A program made the translations under genes and the position numbers. Of a stretch of DNA of 64,000 bases, positions 36,115-49,440 are shown piece by piece. Numbering within the stretch: the stretch's first letter is position 1; each line of letters begins with the position of its first letter. The notes beneath the pieces were generated by a model, which did not search any database, had not been told where the DNA came from, and was given only the letters and a program-made list of their open reading frames with translations. Source of the stretch: Apostichopus japonicus (taxonomy: Eukaryota > Echinodermata > Holothuroidea > Aspidochirotida > Stichopodidae); the NCBI RefSeq assembly GCF_037975245.1, contig NC_092568.1, positions 1-64,000 of the forward strand, written 5' to 3'.

Positions 36115-39100
36115 TCCATTGTGCAATTTACGAAACAACATACTATATATATGTAGTGATTGTGTGTACGGCATGTATGTAAGGTTTTTCACGCAGTTGG
36201 CAAATCAACATTACGAGCCGTCTGCTATGACACGATGGGTGGTCTGTGCATACTTAAACAATTTTACAGATCAAAGGTTATAGACTTGGCTCTCAATCAA
36301 ATCATACAAATGTATGTATGTATGTATTCCATGATTTCCATGTTTCCAAATGATTCCAAATGATTTCCATGTTCTTGAATTATTGATAGGCAATGATTAT
36401 CTTGCCTGTCAATGGAAACTATCAAAGGTAAAATGCATGGACAAATTATTTATTTCACAGTTATGTATGCGACCCAAAAGTCGCTACTTTTCCAGGCGTC
36501 AGAAAATTTGACTAAGTAATCCACGATGGAAGATCCATGATCCTGGTAAAAGTTTGCCGACAACTGATCTAGAGTTCTAGACCATGTGAGTTTTTTAATG
36601 CTATATGTCAACCAATGCAAGTAAATAAAAGAGATGATTCCTTGGGCTTCCGACATCAAAGGAACGGGAAATGAAGCGAAAGGGGGGATGCCCAGTTGCC
36701 CACCAAAATTCTCAGAGCGATAACTTTTATGATATATACACAGTGGTGTTGGGATATCGTTAAACGAAAATAAGTAATCACATCAGCAGGATCATCACGA
36801 AATTGTACGTATATCACCGTAATACAAACATATTTAAAAATAGGAATTCATTGGGCTTCCAACATCATGGGGAGCCATGGGGGGGGGGGCATGCAATGAC
36901 TACGAATATCCCCTCCCTTAAGGGCAAAGGCATGGTTTAGTGGTTGTCCGCCTCACAATCCTTAGGTTCCAAAAAAATCGCTGCAGTGCAGTGGTGATGT
37001 GCGGAGTCTTCCGTGGATTTGGTATTTCTGGTTTGTGAACTTGATTGACAAAGAAAGAATATATATATTTCATGGTAGGTCATAAAAACTGTAAAACAAT
37101 CTGTGTTGATCGTAAACTTACGTCAAATTCACAAATGCTGCCATCTACATTGGGTTCCCCCCCCCCCGCTTCAGGGTGAGTTCATTTATTTACGTCATTC
37201 AGAGCCGTGTACAGATATCCAGAGCCGTATATACGGCTCTGCAGATATCTTAATCATATACCGCCCTCTTATTTCAAACGTAACTACGTACATGCTAACT
37301 TATTCCAGTACTTTGAAAGTATGTCCCTAAAGAACATATATTTTTTATATTACAAGATTTTAACAAGACACCATTTGTACCATAAAAGCTAAGACGACTC
37401 TCCACCACTGCAGGAAAGTTAAGATAAATTGGATAATATATTAATATAACATAATTTTTTTAGTTTTTATAATTTCGGACATAATCCATGCTGTGCTTTG
37501 ATTGAGGTATATGTCTGAATACCACATTACTTGGTCAGAGTGACAAACATAACGCAAAATCCAGTGTTATCAGTAGCAGCAGAAGAGCAAACATATGTTA
37601 AACGATAGTATCACATATTGAATGCATGTTTAAATCATGTAAACTTAGATCATTAAAACAGCTGTAATTCAGGCTTGTGTACAGACGATTCAAATTCCGA
37701 TCCTCGCAATTTAATACTCGAGAGGAGAAAGGACAGAAGAGAGAGGAGAGGGGGAGAGGGGAGTAGGCTCCGTTCTTTGGAAGAGTTACTGGTTATTCGG
37801 ATTATTCAATAATATGGGAAAAGAACGGCCCTATCAAATAGTCAAATAACATTAAAGACTGTTTACAGTCGATATATTTGCTTGTTCATTACGTATATCT
37901 TTCGATTTTACCAGCAGTTTTATTTATGTCGCCAAAAATCAAACTGCGACTTTCCATTGTTCGCTAAATCAGTCTAAATGGGAAAAGGCTCCGCTGAAGT
38001 CATTTTGCATGACCGACTTAGTGCGTTACATCTTGATTAGCTTGAGAAATAGGAATACATAAAGGGCATCATTATTCTGTCATTAAACTACAATCAGAAA
38101 TAACATACTTATCATATCCATATATGCCATCGTCTATGTACGTGGTTAGATTTTTATCTAAATTTCTACTATAAGGAAATAAATGTTAACAAACAAAGCA
38201 CATCGGCATTATCTTACATGTGTCCTTATCAAAATATTCTATTGTATGCGGTATTTTACTGATATTTACATATAGCTAACTTTAGTTTCTTTGAATAAAC
38301 ATGTAAGAAAATAATTAATAATAAATTGTTTATTTAATCGTACTGCGGTATAATGACGCCAAGCAGACTACATGGTTGGATAGATCGGAATCATCCATAC
38401 AGAGGCTAGAAACGTTTAGTATATCTCCATGTATCCATGGTATTAGTGTATATATACAAAAAAGCCATTGCATTCGTATGATGCCTGATGAGTATGTTAT
38501 GTATTTCAAAAACCTGCATATTCACACGTCAGATTTGTCTTTCTTAATTGGAGCTTTTTTTTATAGAAAGAAACACTGTTAAAGTCCATCAATATAGCCC
38601 CAAGAATGTTGTATTCTCAAAATTGCTAAAGGTTTTGAAAAAGTACTTTCTGTGAGGTTCTCTCTCACCAGACTATCCTGTGACATAGAAAGGAGGTTCA
38701 CTTAGACAATTGCAGAAGAGAGGAACAGATGCTCTGGGGTGACAATAAAATGATTGTTAGGAGGGGGGAGGTTTGTGGCAGTACCGATAATCTTTAAGGA
38801 GATGTAGTGTGGGTAGGGGTGGAGAGTCGTGATTGGGTAGAAGGTATTGGTGAGATTACCAAGTTAATGGAAGATATATTTTTGTTTTGATGATATGAGG
38901 ATATCGGTATACAGACCCACAGATTTGTAGAGTTAATCAATGCAACATTATTAGTACCATTGAGTAAGTACAATTTCCTTTGGAAAATATGAATACCAGT
39001 ATGAGTATACAATCAATTGCACTAGTAACAAAATTAGGTTTAATAAACGAGTACCGTTAAACATACACGACTGTGACTGTACCAGCAACTACCTAATCTA

Positions 39101-42100
39101 AAATCACGTGTTTTGAGTAATCCGCAGCGTTAGTTTCCTATAGGGCGAATTGCCAATGCCCGACGCAGAACTTACAGTGGTTTCAACTGTTCTCATCAAA
39201 CAATGTATTACGCCAGTCGTATCCAGTTATGCTGATGATGTGGGATGGGGTGGGGGTTGGGTGGAATGGGGGAGGGGGGGCTAAATACTAATACAATAGT
39301 ATCTGTTATGTTCTTCCAGGTCATACTATATAGAACAATTTGATCTTCCAAAGCATCCATCCTTGTATGAATCATGATATATTGCAAAGGCGGTACAGCT
39401 TAAACTATAATTCATAGGTCACAGTTGAAAGTGGATCATGATGGTTTGATTGGCCCATTTATCAGATAGAGGGAGCTAAACCTGTCATTGATGTGTATAT
39501 ACTCGATGAAGTGGTTAGTCAATATTTGTAAAACGGAGTAGTAAATTCCGTTCATTCTCAGTACCCAATCAATCCGGGTGTTATGTGTGAGGCGACCTTT
39601 AGTGAGTACATATACAACAATTGAGCGTCCTTTATTTCGTCATCACCTTGCTGAGTCGGGTTAACCAGTAAGAAGGATCGGCAAGTGCCTGAAGCTCCCC
39701 CCCCTCCCCCACCCCGAGGTCAACAGGCCTCCATGAGCAGTTCCGTAAAGTACGTGGTCTTCCAACTTTCTATTGTGGGTTGTTCCTAAAAATCGTAATC
39801 ATAAGGGGGAGGGGCACGCATTTGAGCTCCAGAAGGTGCTAATTCGACAATGCGATCATCATTAGCATGATCTTCTCACTCCACCCTCATATTTCCACCT
39901 CTCAAGAATAATGAAAGATATGAGCAATATGAAAAAACGGCTGGAACGGCAAAAATAATAATAAAAAGAGACTTGAAAGTAAAAAAAAAAATTATTTCAT
40001 ACAACAGGATGATATGCAGCTAGTATTTCTCTCTTTAAACAGATAGTAATGCTAAAAGCGGTTGTTTTTGCTTCAGGGTCTACGAAATAAATAAAGTGCA
40101 TTATTGTTCCGTTATCGAGTTCACGCGTCATGCACTTCCTTGACGCATAAATGTCACAATATATGGTGGTGGGATTTCTAACATCACCACTTTATTAACA
40201 GCAATAACTAGTCAATCCGGAATTAACGAGGCCAGTAAGCAATAGGCCAGGCCTACATTGAGTTACATTTGCATGTACACATGAAAGTTTTGTATTCTTA
40301 GCTGGTTTGAATCCTGTAATGATGAGCTCATTGTATATATAATTGCGGGCAATGACACACACCAACTGCATGGTTTAATCCGGAACACAATTATACGTTA
40401 CAGCTGTACTATATGCACATGTAATATATTTGCAAAAGTATCTTTATTAAACACTTCATAGAAGTCGGTGGTGTATGATCTTTGATTAAAAGAAAATATC
40501 TTTGGCAAAATGCAATTAATATCTTTCAATTAGTTTTACCAACATTTATGAATTGGTGGAAGCACTATGACAAAAGGTTGAGGTTAAAATGAGATTACTT
40601 ACATTAAAATTGTCTGCTATAGTCTTATATTACGATATCATTGATAATCCATTGGCCATCCTCCCCCACCCCCGTGTCCGTCCCCTTTTCTGCCCACCTC
40701 CCAACCTAGATTAAATATCGCCGATGAACATTTCCGATACAGTTTAGTTGATGATATAATTTTGAGGCACACGTATATTGCCCTGCGTGACTGCATTTTA
40801 TAAGATAACTTTTTTGCTTTTTACGGCACAATTCATCTGAATTGCACTAGTATACTAAAGTTGGATTAAATACCTATATAAAGACGAAAAACAAATATAG
40901 ATCTACGATTTGTTCTCTTTAATCCGGTCGGAGATGATCAAACGAAGCGAAATGTAGGATATTCCTTCAGTGAAATACTGGCTGTGCCAACATAGTGCCA
41001 ACGCACATGCATGGTCCACGCCAGATTGCTTCCAACGAATGACAACTCGTAGTCTAAAGTAAGGTGTACTTCTACGAACTGGAATTGACAATGTCGTTCT
41101 TCTCTCCACCAAATTCACCTTCAAATATATAAATAGTACAATATTTTACGAACAATATTGGGCAGCTTGAGTGGAATTATTGTTCCAAAGCCTAATACAA
41201 CCCCTGCCGCCATCCATCTTCCCCACCCGCAAGCCCCTTGTATCATCAAATCGACCTGCCGTTAGTCCGAGTTAGGCTATTAAAAATTTTTATTTTAAAT
41301 GGTAAAAATGGTGACTTTTGCGGTCTGTTTAATTCACATCTGATGCCATTCATTACAATGCCCAAAATTTTGTAAATACCTCAGAGCTTCCGGAGCATTG
41401 CCCCCTGCATGGACCCCATCAGGGGCTATTATGCCACTGGGTCATTCCAACCTGAAGATGCCCATAAATATGCTGGGCCCCCAGGAATAAAAGTCTAGTT
41501 ACGCCCCTGGAAATAATAATAGAAACAGTTCATATATAGTAGAAGCTCAAAGGAAAGACATTGAAGAACAAGAAATCACAGATGATCATGTTTGTACAAT
41601 ATATCGACTGTTTTGATTCAATATTATTCAGTATTTCATGATTAATTTTGAACCATGAAATCGGGACGATCATCCTAAAATCCCACCCGAACCGACAGGG
41701 CTGGCTGCGCTCCTGAGGAGGAGGTGGCGGGTTATCAGTCGTGAAAACTTTTGCGATTTGAAGATATATATAAAAATGTAGTTAAATCTTATTAATAATT
41801 AACTGTGTTGGGTAATCGACTCTCCACGATGAACGGACACTTTAAAGGACACTTTGTCACTTGTTTAAAAATAATATTATAGGGTTAACAAATACATTGA
41901 TGATATTTGAACATTACCAAATTAACCAAAATATCCTCCAGTGCTTACCTCGAAATTGAAATTTTTTAAGTACACTTGATAAATATTTGATCTGGAGGAA
42001 TTCTAAACCAGTTTTGATAAGTACCGCACAGTGGTCGGTTACTTAACTATATTGATCGTAGACCCATTAGTGTCTTAATTACATATTAATGACCACTGTG

Positions 42101-45100
42101 GCACCAAACAGACCGACTTCAGACGGACTTCAATCACATTGGTTTAAATTTATTCTTAATATTGACATATCCATAAATACCTTAGATGATTCATATAGGC
42201 TTATATATGATACGCATTGGTTTTGTCAGATGAATCTGAGCGATTCCTCAGACTTCGTCCAAGATATCGAGTATCCTGTTAGGAATCTCAACTAACTCAG
42301 ATGTATTGATTAATTAGATTTAATCGATTTAAATATTACAAAGAAAACTGTTTCTGACAAGAAACTTGCATCAACCGCTGCGTATCATATGTAAGTTACT
42401 CCAAGGGCGCAACCACGTATAAGCCCACCCTCACCCTCACCCCCACCGCATTCCCACTGGCAAACAGAATATTTACAAAGATTCTTAGTGTAGAGTACAT
42501 AAATATATAACATGTATAGGCCTATAGGCGGATCAACCATCAATGGTCGATCGAAATTATTCAACATTGTTTCGAAAGTTGCAAAATGCAGCAGCATTTT
42601 GTATCTTAGCTTAGCACCCTCCATTTGACCAAAATTACACCCCTCCACTAGATGACACCTTAGCCCCCCCCCCCCCATGCACACAAAAAACAAAGGTGCT
42701 ATAGGAGTTACTCAATAAACAGCCTGTCCGAAACTAACAATAATGAAAATAGGCTGTGTGGACAATAATTTTAAAACTCTCCTTCATGATACATATAGGT
42801 TAACGTTACCAGTAATGAATTCCCTGCCCCCCTTCCTTCTTTCCGCTCCCTTATGTCCCACCACACATCCTCTTCCCCTACTTTCCTGCACTCTCCCGCG
42901 AAGAGGTATATCCCCTTCTTAGACTGTGACGACCAAATCAAAATAGTGCATGGGATAAGAACACACACACATATATCATCACCGATGAACGGTCAAACTC
43001 GTTATCTCTAGAATAGTTTAGATGCCTTCCTCAGGGTATTTCTCCTAATGCATATATATATATTGAATCTGATTCTTTTCTCAATATCATAATTGAAAGA
43101 AATGTCTTATTTCTTGGAAGATAGTTTCGATGACTTAGCTTGTTTGTCAACAGAAGTCTGATAAATTGTGATATTTTTTGGCTATGAATATTCATTTACA
43201 TGTACTAGAGACAAAAATGTTTCTGTAAGTCAAATACCAAGAATTAATTAGCTAAAAGATGAGGAACCCATTCCTGTTTATTCACAATGGATGGTAAAAG
43301 TGGTTTAGCTTTCTGACAGAAACGTGAATGGCAAATTACCACAGTGCATTGAGTATATAAGGTTGTCTCCCTTGCTATATATATTCAAAACATAAGTGAT
43401 CTGTCAATTGAAGCATGGAGCTATAAACAGATTGAAGTAAAGCCTTATATATATATATATATATATATATATTTCTCGTAACCTAGGCGTGTCGGCGATA
43501 CCCCCTATGTATAATGGACCATCATATGCACATCATTAATCTGCTTATGCATTGACGCATGTGAATTAACAGTCATGCGATAAGTAAGATTGGCGTACAG
43601 CACGATTGGGTGGGGTCGGGGAGACTTCCGTCAAACTGTCTCCTATTTCAGTACTTTGTCATCCGTCAACCCAATGTAGAACAGTTGTTCATATTGTATC
43701 TTTACTACCGTGCTACAGGTCCCAAGCCACGGGATTGGATAGGGTAGGCCTATATATATGGGTAGTGCGGAAGGGTGAGGCCTGGGGACTCATTAAAATG
43801 ATTTAGGATTATTCGGATTTGCACGTAATGTGTTTTCCCCCTGTTAATGTCACTGCCCATCCCCCACCCCCTTCTAGACTATACAGAAATAATATATATG
43901 GTATGTAAAATTTCTGAATAAAACGATGAAACAACCCATCACGAGAAACAAGGTCAGCAGGGCTGGAAATTATATCCATTCATTTTTAAGTCGTTTTGTC
44001 CAAGAAGAAAGCAAGCAAACAGAGTGGAGTCAGCCAACACCTATCAATCCCTCCTTTGGTCATAAAATCTGAATGGATTTGTTTAAATTAGATATTATTA
44101 AAAGATATCTGTATTGTGATTCCGACTTTATCTCGAACAATAGATAAATATTTGTTGTCTAATACTGTCCCTATCGTTTACTATTCGGTAATATAAGTGT
44201 CATGAATCCTTGTAGTATTTATGATTAATATTATATTTCTTTCAAGTTAAATGTCGATCAATCAAACTGAACGACTGACAGAAATATTTCGTAGAATAGA
44301 AAATAGTTTGAAACAAAGAAACGGGGTTCCACTGGAAGGTTTCTATGAGATAGTCCTCATCTAGATTATTTTTATTAATGTGATTAAATGTTAAAGGCCC
44401 CGAATTTTTATCTCAAATATACATTGTCTTGAAATTTAGCAGATTTGAAGTGATACGATTTGGTACGGTACACTTTGTGAAGGATGTATAGGCCTTGAAT
44501 GAGTCAGGTGTTTCAGGTGTTTGAGGACAAAGTTTAGTTTCGTTGGTTACCGTTCTTTTCATTTCTTGTGTAGTTTCAAGTTAGTATATATTATATTAGT
44601 GCTAACCTAGTATTAAGTTGAAACATCCAAAACTTCCTTACCAGACCATATAATATTTGAGGCATTTATCATTTGAGACCACCCCATCAAACGAATAGAA
44701 CTTGTTTCTGGCTGCTACTAATTAGCCAACTATACCCGTTTTAATCCACTTCAAAAAAAATGTTACTAGTCCCACAGATATAATGCAATGTTATTTAGGG
44801 GGCGGGGGTGGGTATGCACTTGTTAATGTCCAAATTTAATTGTTTCTCCTTTTTTCTCAGTGTATATAACAGATACTGTTTGGTGGTATAAGTCATTATC
44901 TTCCTTCAACAGTTATAGGCCAAAAATAGTATAACGATGATATATGTAAGGACGGTTGTTTTAAGCAATAGGGCACACAAGAATTACCCATGTAATTTTT
45001 CTCGGCTAATAGCCTCAATATATATATTGGTCACAACTGCAATTTGAACTTGCGTTTTCATGTTTTTCTATTTCTTGGTCGCAACCTGAAATTGTACACA

Positions 45101-45960
45101 ACTAAACATACCCCCACCGCAGAGGCGTAGCCAACCTGGGGCTAAGCCGAAGTTTTGTCTACCCTGGACCTCCCCCCCCCCCCTCCCACTCTTAAATCAA
45201 GTTAAACCCCGTGCTACTGACTTCCAAACGCAGTATAACTTGTTACTGTGTTGTTACGTAGCCGCTCATAAATATAGAGGGAGTAAGTGACACCTTCGAG
45301 AACAGCAAACTCACGGCCCCAATGGTGCTCTATCCTAGATCTAGAAACCGTACGGGTAAACTGACCTTCACCGCTGATCATTTGGTAAAATACTGGAAAT
45401 TCAGGACATTAATTCCTTACTTTTCCATTTGGGTCGCAAGTTACGACGAGAATTATCTGGGTCACGACACAAGTATATATGGCACATCTCATGCAATACT
45501 AGCAAGCAACATGGGATTGGAAGTTCACAAAATTTACACATGTGATTACGTTCTTTGGTTGTCATGTTCACTTTTTAACGATATGGTATAAACTTAACCG
45601 TAGTTAGGACAGGATAGTAATCTAGTATGGGACTTCATTGCTTACGTCTAGGAATAGCGTAACAGTAGGTTTGGTCGAATATTTAAGCAAATGTGACCAA
45701 CTTAGGCCTAAGTGCACAAGATCATAACTGTTCTTTTACTAGTTAATTTACAACAGTAAGCTGACCAGGATTTGTCTACCTACAAAGGAGGGTGAAGAGG
45801 AGACCAGCCTGGTGAGGACTAATAGTAATATACTAATACATGAAAGGATATAGGCTTAGGCCTAAAGATACCCATAGCTTTTTTTATCAGTCATAAAACT
45901 ACAATGGCCAAGAAGGCATAAATTATTGTCCATTAAGTGCAAATAACCTTGTTTTTGTTG
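36115..45960. other. Intergenic, repeat scraps, no gene supported
   Basis: At 36933-36956 a tRNA A-box-like TTTAGTGGTTGTCCGCC suggests a SINE fragment. A purine tract is at about 37721-37763. C/G runs are at about 36880, 37158, 42663 and 45172. Solitary MITE-like ends are seen at 41493-41508 (read on the minus strand as CAGGGGCGTAACTAG) and 45130 (CAGAGGCGTAGCC), without partners. Short open frames at 40903-41124 (minus) and 45322-45591 (plus) have no family resemblance. Confidence 0.35.
43445..43472. repeat. Short (TA)n microsatellite
   Basis: A pure TA run of about 28 bp. Confidence 0.9.
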
Positions 45961-46191
45961 CCAGGTACAACTCGGAGAGAGCAGTCTGGGGGACACCAAT
46001 ATGGGAAACATGATGAAAAAAGGACTTGGACAGATACAGCCAGCTTCATTTGGTACTTGGGTGGTAAACAAATATCACTGGAAAGCAACAACAATCACCA
46101 TGCTTCCAAAGCCTGATGGATGAGCACTGGTAAAGTTTCTGCTTGTCTGTTTTCAAATGGGCTCTTCACAATGTTTGTTAGTTGTTAGTCA

Positions 46192-46594
46192 GTATATAGC
46201 AGGGTTGTCCAACCTACGGCCCGCGGGCCACAGTCCGGCCCGCCAGAGATGCTCTACGGTGTGAAATTTAGTGAGCAGATTTATTGATAACAATTTGAAG
46301 CTATATAATCAATCATTCAAACCTTCTGGGTCCAAAAAACTTTATACAGGTCAGTTTGTGTGACACTCTCTCAGCGGAGGCGAGGGGAGGGGGTGCCGGC
46401 TGGACTTTATTCATCTGTTTTATCAGGAAGGAAAATAAATCAGTGCGCTTCGCGCGCAGTGCTCACATTTTGTTGCTTTGGGCTTCGCGCAAAAAATCGA
46501 AAAATCGAGCGTAGGGTTCATGCGGCCCCCTCCTTCATCATAATCATTTCATGTGGCCCTCCTCTGCAAAAGGTTGGACAACCCTGGTATATAG
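46192..46594. mobile_element. hAT-type MITE with perfect 16-bp inverted repeats
   Basis: The element is 46200-46586 (387 bp). Both ends are CAGGGTTGTCCAACCT, a perfect 16-bp inverted repeat. The 8-bp duplication GTATATAG flanks it at 46192-46199 and 46587-46594. The interior is GC-rich next to the ends (CGGCCCGCGGGCC) and has no transposase. The pattern is that of hAT non-autonomous elements. The target sequence is almost identical to that of the 1134-1454 MITE. Confidence 0.92.
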
Positions 46595-46599
46595 GCCCC

Positions 46600-48398
46600 A
46601 AATGGTCACATGCTAGAATTGCTAGAATTTTTCAAAAAGTTCTCTCCTGGAGGTCTTTACTCTCCAAATTGTTCTCAGATATTTTTAAGGAGCACACAAG
46701 ATGACTGAATGTCCCAGTGAGGAAAATTTTCTCAAAGGTTGTAATTAAAACAGTTGAAGAAGTTTGAACAAAGTGACAATATTTGAATATCTGGCATATT
46801 TGGGGCCAATACAGCATATACCTTCAAGGCACATGCCAGTGCACTGTGTAGAATATATATACAATACTTTAAGTGATTTACACCAAGTTTACATCTCTGA
46901 ACATTTAAAAGAACTAATTTTTGGGCCTATATGTGAACAATATATCAGTGAAAATGAGCTGGAGACAAACTGAGGATGAATTTCAGTCGGGGTCATAATT
47001 AATTTTAAATGGTGATCTTTTGTCAATTACCATCCGCATGTAGGACTACTCGTTTAAATGCAAATATCAACTGGGAGATAATTTAGTTGTTAATATGATT
47101 AGCTCGATATCATTTCTGTAATTATTTCCTTTCTTTAATTTATGCTCCTACTGTTGATGATTAAATTACAGTTACATTCAGGCACCCTTATTTGCATTTT
47201 TCAACACTTTTACAAAATATCTACACAGTATAATTAGTCAAAATCAGGTTGAAATTAATCAAACTAATTGACACTAACCAAGACATTTTTGAAAAGGTGA
47301 TAGAATCTTCATTGAGACAAAGGTGGGTAAGGAGCTTCCAAAAAGTGGGGGAGGGGGCACAACATAGAGGGGCACTGTCTCTTTCCACAACCACCACTCA
47401 TTATGCTATAAACTGATACACACCGGCCATATCATTTAAATATATTTGATGTGTTAGTATGCTATCAATACTATTTATTGAGATTGTTTATTGTTAACCG
47501 TGCTACAAAAAGATGCCATTTTAAAAATAAATAAATAATTAAAATAAAATATTAAAATTAGCAAAGGCTTAAGATATTCAAAAGACAGTTCTTCATCAAA
47601 GGGGCACATTTTATTTGCCAGTAGGGCATATTTGCTATTTTGGAAAAAAATGGGGGGGGCACATGCCCCAGTGCCCTCCCCCAACTCCTACCCCCCTGGA
47701 TATGCAAAAGTTATTTAGGATGACAGCCTACTTAAACAACAAAAGGATATCCTTTTGGAAAATGAATGCCTTATTTACAATTCATTTTCAAATTTCACTG
47801 CATATAATTCCCTTGGCATAAATTTTTATCTGCAGCCATTGTGGTGACTAAATGTGATCAAAGCATACCGAAGTCTAAGTATCATGTATGATTAGAGAAT
47901 TTAATTTTCCTTCTGTCTCACTTTCACATAGAAACTGCAACATTATCTAGCTTTTCTTTAAAGCATTCCTTTGAATTGATTTTGAGTCTATATTTGGCAC
48001 ACTAGCTGTCTAAATTGAAGTACAATAAGCAATGTGGACTCAATCTTGTTTCGAGCAATATATGCCATGAAGGTATGTTAAAAGTAAAATCTTGTTTTGA
48101 GCAATATATATGCTATGAAGGTTTGTCAACATTGGCAAGCAAGTGCAGTAAGGTGGTTAAAGGCAATATGTAAAATAATGTACAATCCTACCCATTCATG
48201 CCCCCCTCCCCCCAATCCCCTTGAACACCTCCTTAAACAATCAAACTTGAGGTATATGTACATTTTTAACAATATGATGATCAAAGCAAGTGCTCAAATC
48301 CCTCTAATAACATATTATCGTAATTAAATGGCAATAAAGTCAAATATAATCACCTCATTGTTGACTCTATAAGTGAACTAATTTTTTTTTTATAACAG
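46600..48398. other. Intergenic, no gene seen
   Basis: A-rich unique sequence with a G/C tract near 47651-47695. No exon is supported. Confidence 0.35.
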
Positions 48399-48678
48399 CT
48401 AGATAATAAGGCACTAGATGTGTCAAGTTAATGACCTTATCAGCTTGCCACAAGGTGACACGGATGTTAGGATGACTGTGAACCCTCCAGCACCCCTGGA
48501 CTCGCTTGGCGACGTCAGGACAAAGGGTTCTTGCATTTCTACATCAATTGGTTTCTCATCAAAATTTCCAAACCCAAGGCAGAGGTTAGCAGACAAAGCC
48601 CACCAACTGCATCTTTCTTACATCTGTATGCATCCAAATTCAAATTTAGGAGAAAGTTGACTGAAGAATTATATGAAA
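48399..48678 (+). other. Candidate spliced exon of an unknown transcript
   Basis: A T-rich tract ending TATAACAG precedes 48399 and a consensus GTAAGT follows 48678. An open frame (CQVNDLISLPQGDT...) covers most of it but reaches a stop before the donor, so it may be a non-coding or UTR exon. A second candidate on the same strand is at 54953-55059. Confidence 0.2.
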
Positions 48679-48984
48679 GTAAGTTTAAAGTCTTCTCTGT
48701 TATTGAACCTCTTATTTGTGTTCAATTTCTTTTTAATCTTTAATTACTTGAAATGTCTGTTATAATACTCATCAATATAAATACAAGCATTCTATCATTA
48801 TCTGTATTTGTGGGCAGCTTATTAATAGCCAGACTGCATAATGAAAACATGCCCACATGGTTGTACTATGTAGAGACATTTACTTGATGGGGATTTTTGT
48901 CATTTATTTTGATTTTGGTTTTTAACATCATCCGTGAGATGTTCTAAATCATTTATGAGGAACTGAGCAAGAATAACAATATAA

Positions 48985-49440
48985 TAAAAAAAAAACAAAT
49001 TTATATAGTGCTCTTATCAATCAAGACGTACTCTAAAGCCCTTTACAACGACAACATATTACTGAACGAAAAAGACTTAATAGGCTAGCTGAAATGAATG
49101 CAATTCAACTTTACACCAAAATGTTGTTACAGAGTAATAGCGTCTCTAATGCTTTGTGGTACTGAGTTCCACAGTTTGGCAGGTGCCACACTGAAACCCG
49201 GTCGGCCAACTTACAGGTGCATCAAACAGGGATTTGTTGGGGGATCTGAGATTGAGTTTAGGGCGTTGCTTCTTAATCATATCAAATCTGTACTCCGAAG
49301 CCTAATGATGAAAATGCCATGTATGTAAGGAACAATTATTTTGAATTGGATATGGTACTTAACGGGAAGCCAATGAAGATTCTTAAGAATTGAGGTGATG
49401 TGGTCATGTACATTTTTATAGTCCTAGAAATTAGTATGGT
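48985..49440 (+). repeat. Decayed copy of a widespread dispersed element
   Basis: It begins TTTATATAGTGCTCTTATC and runs through GAGTTCCACAGTTTGGCAGG and GGGAAGCCAATGAAGATTCTT. I recognise this order (…TATAGCGCTTT…AGTTCCA…GGTGCC…AGCCAATG…GTGATGTGGTCA) as a repeat common in marine invertebrate genomes. Its class is unknown to me. Open frames inside it are not genes. Confidence 0.4.

Noticed and set aside
40903-41124. 73-codon minus-strand open frame with higher GC
   Set aside because: It looks slightly protein-like but has no recognised motif, and no neighbouring exon was found.
45322-45591. 89-codon plus-strand open frame
   Set aside because: No family resemblance, no repeat of composition seen in real exons here, and no convincing splice sites.
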